From Serinus canaria (lineage: Eukaryota; Chordata; Aves; Passeriformes; Fringillidae), in the NCBI RefSeq assembly GCF_022539315.1, contig NC_066326.1:14958601-15022600 (forward strand): a stretch of DNA of 64,000 nucleotides, written 5' to 3'. The translations under genes were made by a program, and so were the position numbers. The notes under the pieces were generated by a model, which saw only the letters and a list, made by a program, of their open reading frames with translations, searched no databases and was not told the DNA's origin. Position 1 is the first letter of the stretch, and each line of letters begins with the position of its first letter. Positions 43,401-57,186 of the stretch are shown piece after piece.

Positions 43401-46400
43401 GGAGCTCAAGGATGAAATGCTCCTCTGTAGATGATGACATCTGGACAGGTGAGTCACATCCAGAGAGTTGTTTGCCATTAGATGAGATGAGATGGTGAAG
43501 CTGCTGAAGTGCAAGAATATGACTGGTGTAAGTTGTGTTTCTGTAGCCAAGTTTTGATCTAATTCAGAGTAAAAATTGGTTTAGATTCTTTTATGATACC
43601 GAGCACAGAGCTCTTCATTCCAGCTGAATTCTCTGAGGAGCCTGGCTTCAGTGAAAGGACCCAAATCTTGGCAATAGCAGGTCTCTGAAATGTTATTAGC
43701 AAACAAATCAATAAAGGGAGAATTCCTGTCATAACCTTCCACTGAACTAGGGCTTTTTCATCTGCAGGACAATTGATGGTGTCACCTATCCTGGAACTAT
43801 AAAGGAAAAAGAAGCTGCAAAAAAGCAGTATGAGAAGGCTGTTTCAAGAGGACAGACTGCTGGTCTTGTCAAGTAAGGATCATGTCTTGTGTGGCTTCCA
43901 CACCATCACTCCATAGCAGACTGTGAGATTGGAAATGCTGTATTCTGGCACTTTGCTGACATTAAGGGACAAAAGAACAATCATTAAGTTATAGTTATTG
44001 TAGCACAAATTGCAGAAAGGAAATACAGCCTCTGACTGCACAGGCACTTTCTGCAACTATGGGAAGGCTGCTCCTGCAACATTCACTGGCTTTGTGGGAC
44101 CTATTCCTGGAATTAAGCTCAGTGGGAAACTTGAATAAATTCTACAGGTTGAGTATGATTTTGAGTATCGATTGATAATTTTTAGCAGTATATGAAAATT
44201 CCCATTCTTTTTGAAAATCATATGCCACCAACAATAAATACTGTAAAAGAGAATAAAGATCTTTTTCCTACCCACTTAAATACAGAGCTTCAGGAAGAAA
44301 AACAGAAAAATTCACTGTCTCAGTCAACATTAAAGCAGCCAGTAAAGTCACTTTTGAGCTCTCATATGAGGAACTGCTGAAGCGACAGTTTGGAAAATAT
44401 GAAATGTTCATCAAAGTAAAACCAAAGCAGCTTGTCAAAGATTTTGAGGTAAATAGCAAACTGATCAAATTTGACTGTAATTTAAGAGATGATGGAATTC
44501 TGCATATCTGTTGAAAGTGGAGTACCATGGTAATTTCTACTGGTTCAGATGAGCTAAAGGCCATGATAACATTTCTGATAACTCATTTCCATGAGTTCCA
44601 TGGGGACCACTCATCAGTATGCTTTAATGCAGGCTTTTACTTGTAAACCTGACAAATTTACTCATCTACTGAGCATTCCAAAAGAAATCCTGTATGAAAA
44701 ACTGAAAAAGCTATTACAATGTCTTGGAGTAATTGATTATACCTTTATAGCATAAACTCCAGCTTTCTCACACCACTGTGAAACACCATCTTTAAATGAC
44801 AGTGGTACATATGTCACATTCTGCAATACTGCAGCTTTTTGTGTCTATCTGCCTTGATAAGATATACTAACTAAGTTTCCAACAAATCATATTTCTATTA
44901 AAGTTTATTTATTTCTAGCTTTGTTTTAAACTTCTGTTTTTGAAAAGGCCCCTTTGGCTGAAGATGTGTCCACCACACAAGTGTAGATTTGGACTACTAT
45001 TATGTATTACAAAAGTAAATTTCTTTTTTTTTTTTTTATGAAAATCCCTCTTTCACATCTGTATTGCTGATCCTCCTGTAAATGGCTGAGTTGATGTATT
45101 GTGGTTTCATCAATGACAGTAAATTTTTAATTAATATTTCAGATTGAAGTAGATATCTTTGAGCCCCAGGGTATCACTGAGCTGGAAGCAGAAGGAACAT
45201 TCATCACCAATGAGCTACAAAATACCATTAAAAAAACTTTTTCAGGAAAAAAGGTACTGCATTCCATTATTTATATATTATGGTTATAATTCTGAAATAA
45301 TAATTTCAATGCTAGCAATGGCAGCAAGAGGAAACCTAGATACCAGTAAGATTATCTCTTACAGAAAAACTGAATTACTAACAAGTAGTTTTCCTTTATA
45401 TGGGGGTAGTAGAATTCCTAAAACAAACAACAACTTTATCAAAGGTGTTGTTCAGAGTAAAGAGCTGACCCAAGGCAGATGGGGAAGTACTTATATGGAG
45501 AAAGCTGTGGATAGCAGCCTTCATGTGTCAGTTACCAATAATAAATTTCCAAGTACATATGGATTTGTACAATCTAGTAGCTAACTCAATAGAACAGGTT
45601 ATTCTTATGTCTGTGAAAATAAATATACCAGCTTTTAAAAAATGCAGATGTGTTCTGTAGAAGATTTTCAGCTATTAAGGGTCAGATCTAAGGAAGGCTT
45701 TTCTTTTCAGGGTCATATCTCTTTCAAGCCAACGCTCGCCCAGCAGCGAAGATGTGCAAGTTGCTCAGAGTCTGTTTTGGATGGGGATTTTACTGTAAGA
45801 TATGATGTGAAGAGAACAACTCCAGATAATTTGCAGGTAAGTCTAACAACTTGAAATTCTAAACTGTTGAACAGTTTAACTTGCACAGTAAAGGTCTGGG
45901 TGCAGCAAGGGCCAGCTGTTTCCTAAGGGACGAGCAGCTGAGTGGGAGCACTCAGTGGGGTCTTCAGGGTGGGATCCAAAACAGTGGAGTCCACAGACAG
46001 GAACAGCTATAATTGTGACACAGCTGGAGACAGGACACTGAAGCTGTCCTGACACTGTAGCTCAGTGTCTAAATACTAAAGGCCCAGTCTTGCACTTAAG
46101 TGACACCCCTGGGCCCATGGACAGAGGTGAGACTGATCAGGGCTCTTAAAACTTTTCAGGCCACTCAGAGTTAGACATTTAATGAGAGTAATATCTCCTT
46201 TATCATTTTACCTTTATAATGTACCAAAAGTTTTGGTGGTGGTGTGGGGTTTTTTTTAACATTTTCTTTTTCAGATTGTCAATGGCTATTTTGTACACTT
46301 CTTTGCACCAACAAATCTTCCGAAGTTGTCCAAGAATATTATTTTTGTATTGGATACTAGTGGCTCAATGTCTGGAAGAGAAATAGAACAAGTAAGTTAT

Positions 46401-49400
46401 TATGTTACTGTAGAGTTCCAGTGAAAGAGCTGGAACAAAGTGCTGGGAGAGAGATGGTGCTGGAAGAGACATGATGCCTTAGAGTGCACATGTGCTGCTC
46501 AAGCTGTTACAAAGTGGCTCGATGGTGTGACCTCTCTAATGTCCAGTGCCAGATGTACTAGTTTGCAGCGTTGCCATAAAACAAAAATCTATACATTTAG
46601 CCTATATTTACTTATAAATGTCATTAGTTCAAAACTCTAAGTATCAACACTTCCAGAGAGTGCTGTCATGTGCTTGACAGTTCCAAAATAAGCTGTTCAT
46701 ACAGATTATGTGCATTTTCTCTGTTCACTCTGTATCTGGGAAGCAGCAGCTCTTTTCAGAGTTATGACTAAGCTAATGTTCAGAATTTTCAGGTTTTGGT
46801 GCTGCATCAAAATATCCAGGCATGCTTGTTTATGAGCTTCTCCACTAACCTGTAACTACCCATTTGCCATGCCAGTTTATCTCAGCGTAAGCAACCAACC
46901 ATGACAGGAAACTGGATTTTCATCTCAGCTACAAAGATTTACCAGATGTTATTGCAGCTGACTTCCCTAGAATTACTCTGAAATTGACACAGGGACTGGC
47001 AAGAACAGAACAAGCTCAGAATTTTTGCAATATATCCTGTGAAGGAGTAAAAAATAGCCAATGCTGAAAGATTAATGATGTAAAATCTGTAAGCACATAT
47101 TCTGTTAAATTTTGAATCATGTATTTAAATCTCTTTGCCTTACAGACAAAAGAAGCAATGCTAAAAATCCTAGATGACATTAAAGAAGATGACTTCTTCA
47201 ATTTCATATTATTTGATAGTGAAATATCTACCTGGAAAGAAACATTAATCAAGGCCACTCCTGAGAATCTGGATGAAGCGAGGAAGTTTGTTCGTCAGGT
47301 TTCTGCTCAAGGCTGTAAGTACTTGAGGGGCCTTGCCAGTAGGTCATTGTGTAAGTTAATTTATTGATTGATTCTGTGAACACAATGCTACAGTTTGCTG
47401 GGGTTTCAGATTGCTGATGAGGCACTCCTGAAGTTCAGTTTTATTCAGAAAACGACGTCTCTTTATGTTTCCAAAGTCCAGGTACTTTTCTATCTAGACA
47501 TCCCCCTGCTTGTAAATCCAAATATTTCATTTTCTTACTGTGATGAAATCGCTTCAGGTCCCAATGAAAAATGGACCTTTATTTTGGCAGCCTTTGCAGA
47601 ACCCAAATTTCTTTGTTTACCTCATAGTGACAAATTTACATGGTGGTTTGATGAGAGGAATTGATATTCTGAATGCTGCTCATGAAGAAAACCTTGTGCC
47701 CAAGAGAAGTGCTTCTATAATTATCATGTTAACAGATGGTCAACCAAATGTAGGTAAGTTTGTGCTGGATGGAATAATAAAGATATTTCATTAACTAACA
47801 AAAAATTCTAGTTTAAAATGGCCTTCATCTTTGATTTCTGTATGTTTTCATTATTTGAACGCTACTATACCAGTGTCATAGTACTAAATCAAGCTTTTGG
47901 TAATGTCTCCTAAGAAATCTGAACTTGCCAAGTAACATTTGATCTTGTGATCATTTTCTCTATTTTGAAAACAACTCAAACATTTCCTGGTTTGATGCAG
48001 GTGTATCAAATACTCAGGAGATTGAGAAAGCAGTGAAGAAGGCCATCGATGGCAGATACACCTTATACAACCTTGGCTTTGGCAGTGGTGTTGACTACGG
48101 CTTCTTGGAGAGGATGGCACTGGAGAATAAAGGATTGGCCCGTCGGATTTACCCTGACTCTGACACAGCTTTGCAGCTTCAGGTGAAGTAATTACCATGC
48201 ACATGAGGTCACAGGTACATTAGGTCAGATAACTATTCATGTTCTTATTTTCAAATAATCAAAATCCCATTGTGCAGTCTGATACTGAGATGCTCCAGAG
48301 TCTACTGTGAACAGAGTATTAAAATCATAGAATAGTTTGAGTTGGAAGGGACCTTTAGTTGCATTTCATTTCCCCCTTCCCTTATATGAGCAGGAAGTGC
48401 GGGGACAGTAAAAGGGACATGCTGTGGGCTATGGCAGGGAGTTTAAAACTTGGCATAGGGTGACACTCACAGTTCTGAAGGACACTCTGGTAGAATTGCT
48501 GCAGTCATTCTACCTCCTGCACCTCACAGATCATGTGGTTAATGTCATGTCAAGGGACAAGAAGAGTAACAAGTCATAAAGGTCTAGATATTCTTTCTCA
48601 AGAAGCTCACTGCAAGCAGGTGTATCTTAGCACACTCCCGAGGCATTTTAGAGTTGTAAGTTGTATAAGGCATGAAAACTGGTATAGGCCATACAGGGTT
48701 ATCTTTTTTTACTTCTCACATTCCAGCAGCAGCCATTCAAAAAATTCACCAAAGAATTAGATATTAGATTTCATTGCAAGCTCTGATAAAATCAAATACC
48801 CAGTCTCCTTTGATTATGTTGCCATGTCAGTCTCTGCAGAGAAGAGGTGTAGAAAATTATCTCTATCGAATAATGGGAGGCTTGGTACCCTTCTTGATTT
48901 ACGTTGATGGAAGTCATCATCCACACCACATTGTTCTCAAATATTCTTCCTTTTTCTTAGCAAGACTGAAGAGTTTGTATGTCATTTCTCATTTCCATTA
49001 TTTGTAGATTTCTAGGCCTTACACTCTGAGATTTAACTAAACATCTAAATATTTCTTATAAAATACACTTTTATTTTTCATTGCTGAAATAGCAGGATGT
49101 TTCTGGTTACAGATCTACCCATGAACTAAAGAAACAATCATAGTTAAATGTTTTCTTTTTTTCTTTCAATCCTACAGGGGTTTTATGATGAGGTGTCAAA
49201 TCCCATGCTCATAGATGTGGAGTTAAACTACCCAGAAAATGAAATATCAGACCTAACTACTAACAACTTCAAGCATTTCTATGATGGGTCTGAGATTGTG
49301 GTGGCTGGGCGCTTTGTAGACAGCAACCAAAACCATTTGTGTGTAGATGTAAGAGGTGAAGGTGTAAGTATGGATTTCTTTGACTTATGTAAGCTACACA

Positions 49401-52400
49401 AAATCTGAATGCTTCTTTTGCCTCCACTGTGATTAACAAAACTGCCATGTAAATGTGGAATATTGGGTTACGTTCTGTAGTGTACACCTCTAAAATTTTC
49501 CAGAAACAATGGGACAAAATTCCTCATACAACACTGGCAATTTTCTGGTGTAGAACCAGACTGGTTTTCAATTTCCTATGATTTTCAGGTGTGAAGGTCT
49601 TAGTTTTTGGGAAGTTCTGTCAGTCCCTGGCTACTTGTGATGCAGAGAACATTCTTACTCCCAACAGGCTCACGACGCCCTGTCATACACTACCCAGCAA
49701 GGAGCTGAGCAGACAGCTCAGGCTTTCCAAGAACAACAATACATATTTGGAGAGTACATTGAAAGGCTCTGGGCTTATCTTACCATTGAACAACTCTTGG
49801 AAAAACGGTAATTATACCTGGAATTATACCTTAGCTCTGAACCCCTTACAGCCTCTGACTCCTGCAGTTTCTAGGATGTGAAGCTGACATTCACATCCCA
49901 CTGAGGTGCCAGTGGAAAATCATAAAAATCAGTGAAGGAAATCCATCAACCTATTCTCCTCCCTAGCCTCAGTATTCATGTTTCAGGTTGCAAATGAAAC
50001 AATTTTAAATTATTGGAGGTATAAAGCACAGTTTTGCCTTTCTCTTGGACAGCCAGTAGAATCAGAAGTGCTCTTAGGCTGTAACAGTTATATCTTATTG
50101 ATAAATTACCTGCAGAGAAATGACTTTACTTCAAAATATGTAATCTGAAGTGTGGTGAGTGATTCAGCAATCACTGATGCTGGGAGTCTCTTCCTGTATT
50201 TAGCATTACAGCCACAGGAGAAGAAAAGGAAAACCTTACAGCTCAAGCCCTGGCTCTCTCACTAAAGTACAAGTTTGTAACACCACTGACATCCATGGTG
50301 GTAACAAAACCAGAAGAAAATGGAAATGAAGAGAGGATTGCTGATAAACCCACTGAAGGTATAGACATCTTCACAATTGTACTGTATTTGAGAAGCTAAG
50401 AGTTCCTTTGATGCTACCCTAAAGAAAGGCTTTCATGTGGGCAGAGTGCCTGCAAAATCTACTTTCCAAGCCTGGCATGTGTGTGATTTATGCAAAATTA
50501 CTTCTCATTGTAAAGCTCATTTCCATCAAACTATCCTTCATTACTAAATCATATGGGCAAAGTACTATAAATTTAAAATAAATGTATTTTAAACTAAATA
50601 GAAAAACTATTACAGAAAAAGACCCTGAAAACCAAGAAGCATTTCTGATCTAATAATCCAGCTATATTCAGATGATTTACCATCCCTTTCTCCTTTATTT
50701 TTCTGCATACTTCAGCCTAGGGATAGATGTAGTAACCTCTTTCCACATGAAAAGGGAAAATTTGCATGAGCTCTTCCTCAGGCAGAATATATCAGGTTGT
50801 AAAAAGATTGAGATTACTTATGTTAAACACAATAGTCATATATATATTGCAGAAAGAGAAGCAATTATATTGAAAACACACAATTTGTTTTCAACTCCTC
50901 TGATACTTTAGCTAATTATGAACTCCTTGCTCAGTGAAATATTCTTCTTTCCTAGAGTTCAGCCTCTCTGTTGAACCCCTGTGTAACAAATACTCTGTTC
51001 CTCCTTGCTCTTTGGCCAAGCAAAGCAGTGCTCTGTGCTCAGTGTGCCCCCCCCACCATCCTAACCTCATCTCCTTGTGCTGTTTGAGCCACCCTCATCC
51101 CACAGGTCTGACAGAGGCTTCCCAGTCACTTCTATCAGCATCCTTTATTTTTTCTTTGTTTAGAGGCCCCGAAAGTTCCTTGGAGGCTCTGTGTGGGCTC
51201 TCTGCTGCCTTCTAGATGAAAAACTTTCTAATCTCCTGATTTTGGCATAGGAACTTAAGGCATTTTAGCATAATAGATTCTGGAGATTGGTGAGGTTTTT
51301 TCAGCTGCAGTAAGTCCTGAAACCAGTGAATTGCTAAGTGCCCTTCAACTCTGAATCATTCTTCAGGCAATATGCTGATAAATTTTTGCATTATTTTTCA
51401 TGACTCCTATAATGGAATACTGCCATAAAACCCCTTCATGATTAATTTAACATTCAAGTCACTACACAACATAATGACTTTAAAGTTTACAGCTGGTCTC
51501 CATAAGATGGAAACCCCCAAACATTTGACAGAAGTGGCATCCACTCAGTTATCTTCTTTTCTCTTTGCTTTCCCTTTCCAGGTATTTGTAGTACAAAAGC
51601 TCTTTTCTGAACCTCTTCCAAAGGAAATCCTCTCTGTGTATAGATAGTATAGAGCAGTAATAGGAGAAAATACTCAAAGCTCTGCCCCTGTGTAAGAAAA
51701 AACCTCCAATTTTACTCACCCTAAAGTCTCAATTCACAAATCAATGTACTGAATCATCCAGTCAGTATTAACAGAGTCATCCAAATGCCTGGAAAACCAC
51801 AAAATAGTAAAACCAGTAAGGAACATTTTGCAATAAAGGTATGGCACAACAATTAAACAGTTCCAAATAGAGCTCTTGTCCCATATATAATAAATTGCAG
51901 TTCTGCTGCCCCATATGGCAGTTTTTTACTTTCAGTACATTTCTGTTTGATCTACAAATACTGAGTTGTATCACTGGGAAGAAAGGGCATTCCAAAATAC
52001 TAAAGATAGCTGATTGAGTTATCAATCAGTTAATTTTTTTACAGTGTTTTATTAGGGTCAGAATCCTTCTGTTTAATTGTATAACTGATAATGTAAATTT
52101 CTCTTTTTCTTCCTTTTACTTCTTACCTGCCCATGCTAACAGCTGAAGGTATGTAAATTTTTATTAAATTTACTTAATATGGATTTTCTACATTAATTAT
52201 TTGATCTAGGATGCAATGTTTTCATAAAGTTCATGAGGAATTAATCAAGATCATGTTATGAATAGATATACAACTTTTCAGATGGGTAAGTTTGTAAATA
52301 GTGGTTTCAGTTCAGTTCCTGTCTCTGATGATTGCAGCATCCCACCATCCTAAAATTCAGGCCCAGTACAAGTCAGCTGCTGTCCAGGGCTGCCCCCAGG

Positions 52401-55400
52401 GCCTTCCAGGTACCTGTGTGTAGCAATCTCATACAAAGATATCTTCATCCATGCCATGATTGCCACTTCTAAAGCACAGAGACATCCTGACAGCATTTCA
52501 GATGTAAAAAGAGCAGCAGAGTAGAAAAATGTGGAACCAGGCAGGGAATTCTTCCTTCCCATGAGTGCAGTTTAGAAGAAGGTAGCACAGAGGGATCAGA
52601 GAACAGCAGGCTGTCCCAGTCCCAGAGAGAGCAAACCCCATGCTCTTGGAGGAGTTACTTTTGTGCTGGAAAGCAGGGTGTGCTTCCAGCCCCTTCAAGA
52701 CTGTTGCTTTGTAGCACTGTTAAATAAATGTTTTGACTAAATTTTTATTTTGTAATATTTAGAAAGTTATACATAATTACAAGATTTTTGGGTTGGTTTT
52801 GGAAGGTGGAAGGAATGAAGTGGGTGAGATTGGGTTTTGTTCTTTGTAGCCTCTAAAATAACATTTTATTTCATTCAAGCAGGGATGTTCACAGATCCTT
52901 TGGTGGGTAAGTAATTTAATTTACTTTTCTGAACAGTAAAGCAGGATCTGTCAACTGAAATTACCAGAGGCAGAGATGCCTTTTCTGGCAGTACAACTGG
53001 ACTTTTACAAATACTACCAAATTCTGCTCGCTGCTGAAAAGATACTTAAAGGTTGAACAATAGGAGGTGACAGAGCTTCAGCTAAATAGTTTATAAGGAG
53101 TGAATACCTGTTCATAAACCACCATCTTTTCCTGAAAGCTCTTTCCCCAGAACAGAGGATAGACTTCATTTTGCATTTCCTTTGGAATTATATAAAGCAA
53201 GGGACTGTGATGTCAGCATCTCTGGCTAAATTAATGTGTTCAGTCATTTGTACAAAAAGCATCTGTTTTATTCAAGAGACAGCAACTGATCCACCACATT
53301 GCTGGCTGGGCAATCCTGGAAATGGGAGAGTTAGAGTTATGCTTTTACTCTGGATATTAGTGCCAATCTCTGTCTAGTTTTTTCAAGTCTTCACTGAAAA
53401 GCCTTAAATTCATTCTGGGGAAAAAAAGTAAAATAAACAAACAAACAAAACAACCCCAGATGTCAAAGAGTCAGAAGTTTTCAATGGATGATGTTGCATT
53501 TCCTTGCTGATAGTTTAATCCTCAAGTCTGAAATATTTGTATCCTACAGATATGTTGCTTGGGCTATATGGAAACCCTCAGAACAATTTGGACTACAAGT
53601 GAAATCTGTGTCTATTCTGAAGCTTTTTAAAATTCAAAAGTAGCACACAAACTGTCATTCCATAGATTACATGCTTTAAAAACTAGGATGCAATTACTGA
53701 TTTACCTAGCATATTAACTCCCTGACATCTTACATAGGCCATGCAATTTTCCATTTTGGTGTGAGTTTTCTAACAACTTTCTTTCCTTCTGCAGCTTCAC
53801 CACTCTATCACACATATGCATCACTACCCACATGGTATACTAGTGGTGAGTAGTTGGAGTGGTGCCTGTCTAGGAGAACAGGAGAGGGTATTTAAGGTTA
53901 AATTACACAATGCTTATGAATATTTTCAATATTTCCCTTCCATAACAGCAGCCATTTTTTCATTTTAAAGGGGCAAGTATTTTAATTTACTTTTTAAACA
54001 TTTCTTAGTGTCATCTAAAGATCAAGTAATTGAAATTATATGTGGTCATTTTCTCAGCCCTCCTTCCCATCAGTAATTTTTGTGTTGTTAACAGCCTGTT
54101 GTCTATTAAATAATTTATATTTAGTTATTAAATTTAAATATTAAGCAATATTAAATGCTCATGTGGAGCTTTGACTCTGTGTATCACTATACAGACACCA
54201 GTGATTTGCCTTTACAGTTGATGGAGATCCACACTTTATTATATCAGTGCCACAAAAAAAAGATGCCATTTGTTTCAATATCAATGAAAACCCTGGCATG
54301 ATCTTAAATTTAATAAATGATCCAGTTACAGGTGAGTTTTTGACTTTTTTTTTTCTTTTAATATAGGATATTTCTAACAAAATATGTTTAGAGGCTATTT
54401 CTCTCTTTATAATGCATAAGCTTTTTTCCCCAACAAAGCTAGCAGGGGGTCCTGTAGCTATGATAGCTTACCATTACCAGGACTGTTTTCACTTCTTGTA
54501 GCAAAATGAACTTTTAAACTTACTTTAAAAACCACCATGAGAGTTGAGAGTAGTAATTTGTCTCAGTGAATTGTAGTAGAAGCAATAAAATAATCCTTAG
54601 GTCACCAATTTGTGGAATATCTGGTAAAGAGAGACTGATGTCACTCAGACTCTGTACCCATCACAAACTCTGTGTGCTTTGGGAAAAACATTTCCCAACA
54701 AAGTGATTGTTGGTGTTGTGGAAATTCACAAAACAACCCCCAGAATTTGATTTTGCTTTGATACAAACATTCAAATGTAATTCTGATCTATTTTCCAACT
54801 CATATTTAATTTCTTAAGTTGTTAAATTTTCAAGACAGTCCTTGACATCAGTTGATCAGGTCCTGTCTATAAAACAATACTTGTTTTATTTCTGTATTAG
54901 GCATCACAGTCAATGGAGAACTTATTGGGGATAAGAGACCAAATAGTGATGCAAAGATCCAAAACTCATATTTTGGAAAACTTGGTATTGCAAATAAGCA
55001 CCTGGATGTAAAGCTGACAGTAACACCTGAGAGTATCACTATTGAGAATGGTGATGAAAAAACAGGTTTTACCTGGCTGGACTCAGTCACCTTGCAACAA
55101 GCAGGGTAAGAATTACTGAAAGGGTATCAGGCTCTTGTATTACTTACTACTCCTCTTAAAATATTTTTAAATGTTGATCAATAATAAATTTCTAAGATTT
55201 GTGTGGGACTTTACAAAAGCAATTGATTCAAGCCTTGCTGGATTCTGCTCTCTACTTTGTTGGGTACTTGCTGAATTATTCACAAATTTCTCTGCTTGAA
55301 ATAAGTAAATGAAGACTTTTCCCTGATCTTCTATTGCTCTAAGGTAAAATTAGATTTGGTATTGTGCTTTGTATAGCAGCGTCTTGCAAATACTTAAGGA

Positions 55401-57186
55401 GTAACTGCAGACATAGTGTGCAATCTTTCAAAGGCATAATAGTGTTCCAAAAGCAAATCTCCATTTTAAAAATTGAACTTGTGGCAGTTACAGGATTGGT
55501 ATATTTTTTCTTGTCAGCAGGTATATTTCTCATGGAATCTATCACAGAATCATTTATACCTGTGCAAAACATTTCTAGAAGGAACAGGCAACATTTTCTC
55601 TTCCTCTTCCTTTACATTTCACTGTGTAGAATAAAATCCCTGCCTTCTCAAGGCCCAGCAGCAGAAAGAGCAAACTCTCATTCATACACATCATTTTTTT
55701 TATTGTGATAAACACATGGATGATATCACTGACACAATCAGAAGCAAATCTTCTCTATCCTAGCACCAAAATAGGCAGTTTGGGAGCTGACTTCTCTGAA
55801 AGACTAAAGGAAAAAGTGTCATGTAGCATTCAGGCAAAGAACTGATGGTTTAATAATAGAATTTGTATCACTGAGCATCAGGTGCTGTATCTACATATCA
55901 CCAACCTATCTGTAACCAATTACACTGTTAAGGAACAGGTTTTGCTTAAAACATCTTACTGAAAAGTTTAAAGGCCAGGTAGCCTTTTCCAGTGTCATTT
56001 AATATGATTCTGTGACTGTCTGTGAATACACAGAGAGACTCCATGGACCAAACTAGGCAGCAAACCCTCTCTCTTAAAAAGCCCTGAGCGTTTATAAAGC
56101 TACATTTGTTTTTTCTTCTCATATATCTTTCTGTTGCTGTTAACTCTTGTAAACATAATGTTCTAAGACATGTTTTTCTTTTTTCCCTCAGTTTAACTTT
56201 GATAATTAATAGGAAAAAAAATCTGGTGCTCTCAATGGGCAGTGGTGCCTCATTTGTTGTTGTTTTGCACCAAGTGTGGAAGAAACATCCCCTCCACCAA
56301 GATTTCCTGGGACTGTATACATTGAAAAGTGATAAACTGTCTGAACAGACCCATGGATTATTAGGTATGACTTTGTTTAGTGTTTCCCTGCTGGCCTTTC
56401 CTTATGAGGCTACATAATAATTATAGATAGAATATTGTACTTGTGCTGAGAATAATCATACCCAGAAATTTCAGAGATCGACACGTGGATTATTTGATTA
56501 TTTAAAAGTGGAAGACTTGGAAAATATGTAATAAATTCAACAGAATAGACAACACGCCAAGTGATATCTTGAAGGATATCTAGAAAAGGCTGTAATTGTT
56601 CTGTGCAGTCAGAAGCTGTAGTTTTCATACAGATGATGTGGATACAATTCTGGGTTATAAACAGAAAATAATACCAATAACACCTCAGGCATATGTTCAG
56701 CTTACCTGAAACTTGGGGTTTGCTTATCCACTCCAACCTCTGAAGGGACATGGAAACCAGCACAGGAATATAGAAATTCTGGGATTTCTGTTTGGTTTGC
56801 TTCTGTTTTAATGCCTGAAATGGTAATTTTAGCTTCTCTTTTTAGGACAGTTTTTCCGGCCCATTGACTTCACCATACTTGAAATTCATCCTGGGTCTGA
56901 TCCCAAGAAACCAGATGCCACAATGATTGTTAAAAACAATGAACTGACAGTGACAAGGTACAAAATAATGAAGCCCTTAGCAAAGAATTAGGCAAGATTC
57001 CTTGTCCAGGTGCAGTTCCTACCTCAGTACTCCCATGGCTGTGTTTTGCCTTTCAGGGGCTGGCAGAAGGATTACAGAAGAGATCCTACACACGGGGTTG
57101 ATATTCCTTGCTGGTTTGTCCATGACAATGGAGCCGGGCTGATAGATGGTATTCACACAGATTATATTGTTTCCAGTCTCTTCTAA
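37460..57186 (+). CDS. ITIH3: ITIH3, inter-alpha-trypsin inhibitor heavy chain 3
   Basis: This is a secreted plasma protein whose heavy chain becomes ester-linked through bikunin's chondroitin sulfate and transferred to hyaluronan. Exons: 37460-37549, 41441-41464, 42591-42757, 43768-43872, 44286-44448, 45143-45253, 45711-45836, 46275-46391, 47146-47314, 47628-47753, 48001-48182, 49178-49363, 49668-49807, 50204-50358, 52143-52148, 52883-52906, 53795-53845, 54218-54331, 54901-55105, 56192-56364, 56846-56957, 57057-57186 (2676 nt, 891 codons; human 890). A signal peptide (about 1-19) and short propeptide end at KKR (30-32). A VIT domain follows, then a vWA domain with MIDAS DTSGS from residue 288 and LTDG. 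The processing motif DPHF is at about 651-654, and the conserved C-terminal domain ends [10 protein letters not shown]. Sequence throughout is closer to remembered ITIH3 than to ITIH1. Confidence 0.93.
37550..41440 (+). other. ITIH3: ITIH3 intron 1
   Basis: This 3.9-kb AT-rich intron separates the signal-peptide exon from the 24-nt propeptide exon. I found no second heavy-chain gene, no CR1 and no snoRNA. It contains only short open frames without recognisable similarity. It could carry enhancers, but none can be called by eye. Confidence 0.6.
48321..48362 (-). mobile_element. Short CR1 3' terminus in ITIH3 intron 11
   Basis: The string aaaatcatagaatagtttga followed by gttggaagggaccttta is the reverse complement of the extreme 3' end of CR1, including the ATTCTATG-type terminal repeat. 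Only about 40 bp are recognisable before the similarity ends, so it is a severely truncated insertion. Confidence 0.75.
52143..52148 (+). CDS. ITIH3: Candidate 6-nt microexon of ITIH3
   Basis: CTGAAG lies between an acceptor (pyrimidine-rich, ctaacag) and a donor (gtatgt). With the G left over from the previous exon it adds Ala-Glu and returns to the same phase, so inclusion or skipping both keep the frame. It sits in the variable hinge before DGDPHF, where the neighbouring exons are also tiny (24 and 51 nt). Including it gives an 891-residue protein against 890 in human. Transcript evidence would be needed for certainty. Confidence 0.5.

Noticed and set aside
43371..43450. Sequence with two TGATGA-like elements in ITIH3 intron 3, considered as a C/D snoRNA
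   Set aside because: No terminal stem and no box D at a suitable distance were found.
49591..49881. A 96-codon frame across ITIH3 exon 13
   Set aside because: It is in the wrong frame relative to the conserved reading ([10 protein letters not shown] to LTIEQLLEK), which joins its neighbours in phase.
52350..52720. Minus-strand frames in an ITIH3 intron, considered as a processed pseudogene
   Set aside because: No recognisable protein family, no poly-A remnant and no target-site duplication.
53550..53598. A 49-nt candidate ITIH3 exon with acceptor cctacag and donor gtgaaa
   Set aside because: Its length leaves a carry-over of two bases, which shifts the next exon (53795-53845) into a frame that stops. 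The flanking exons join in phase without it.
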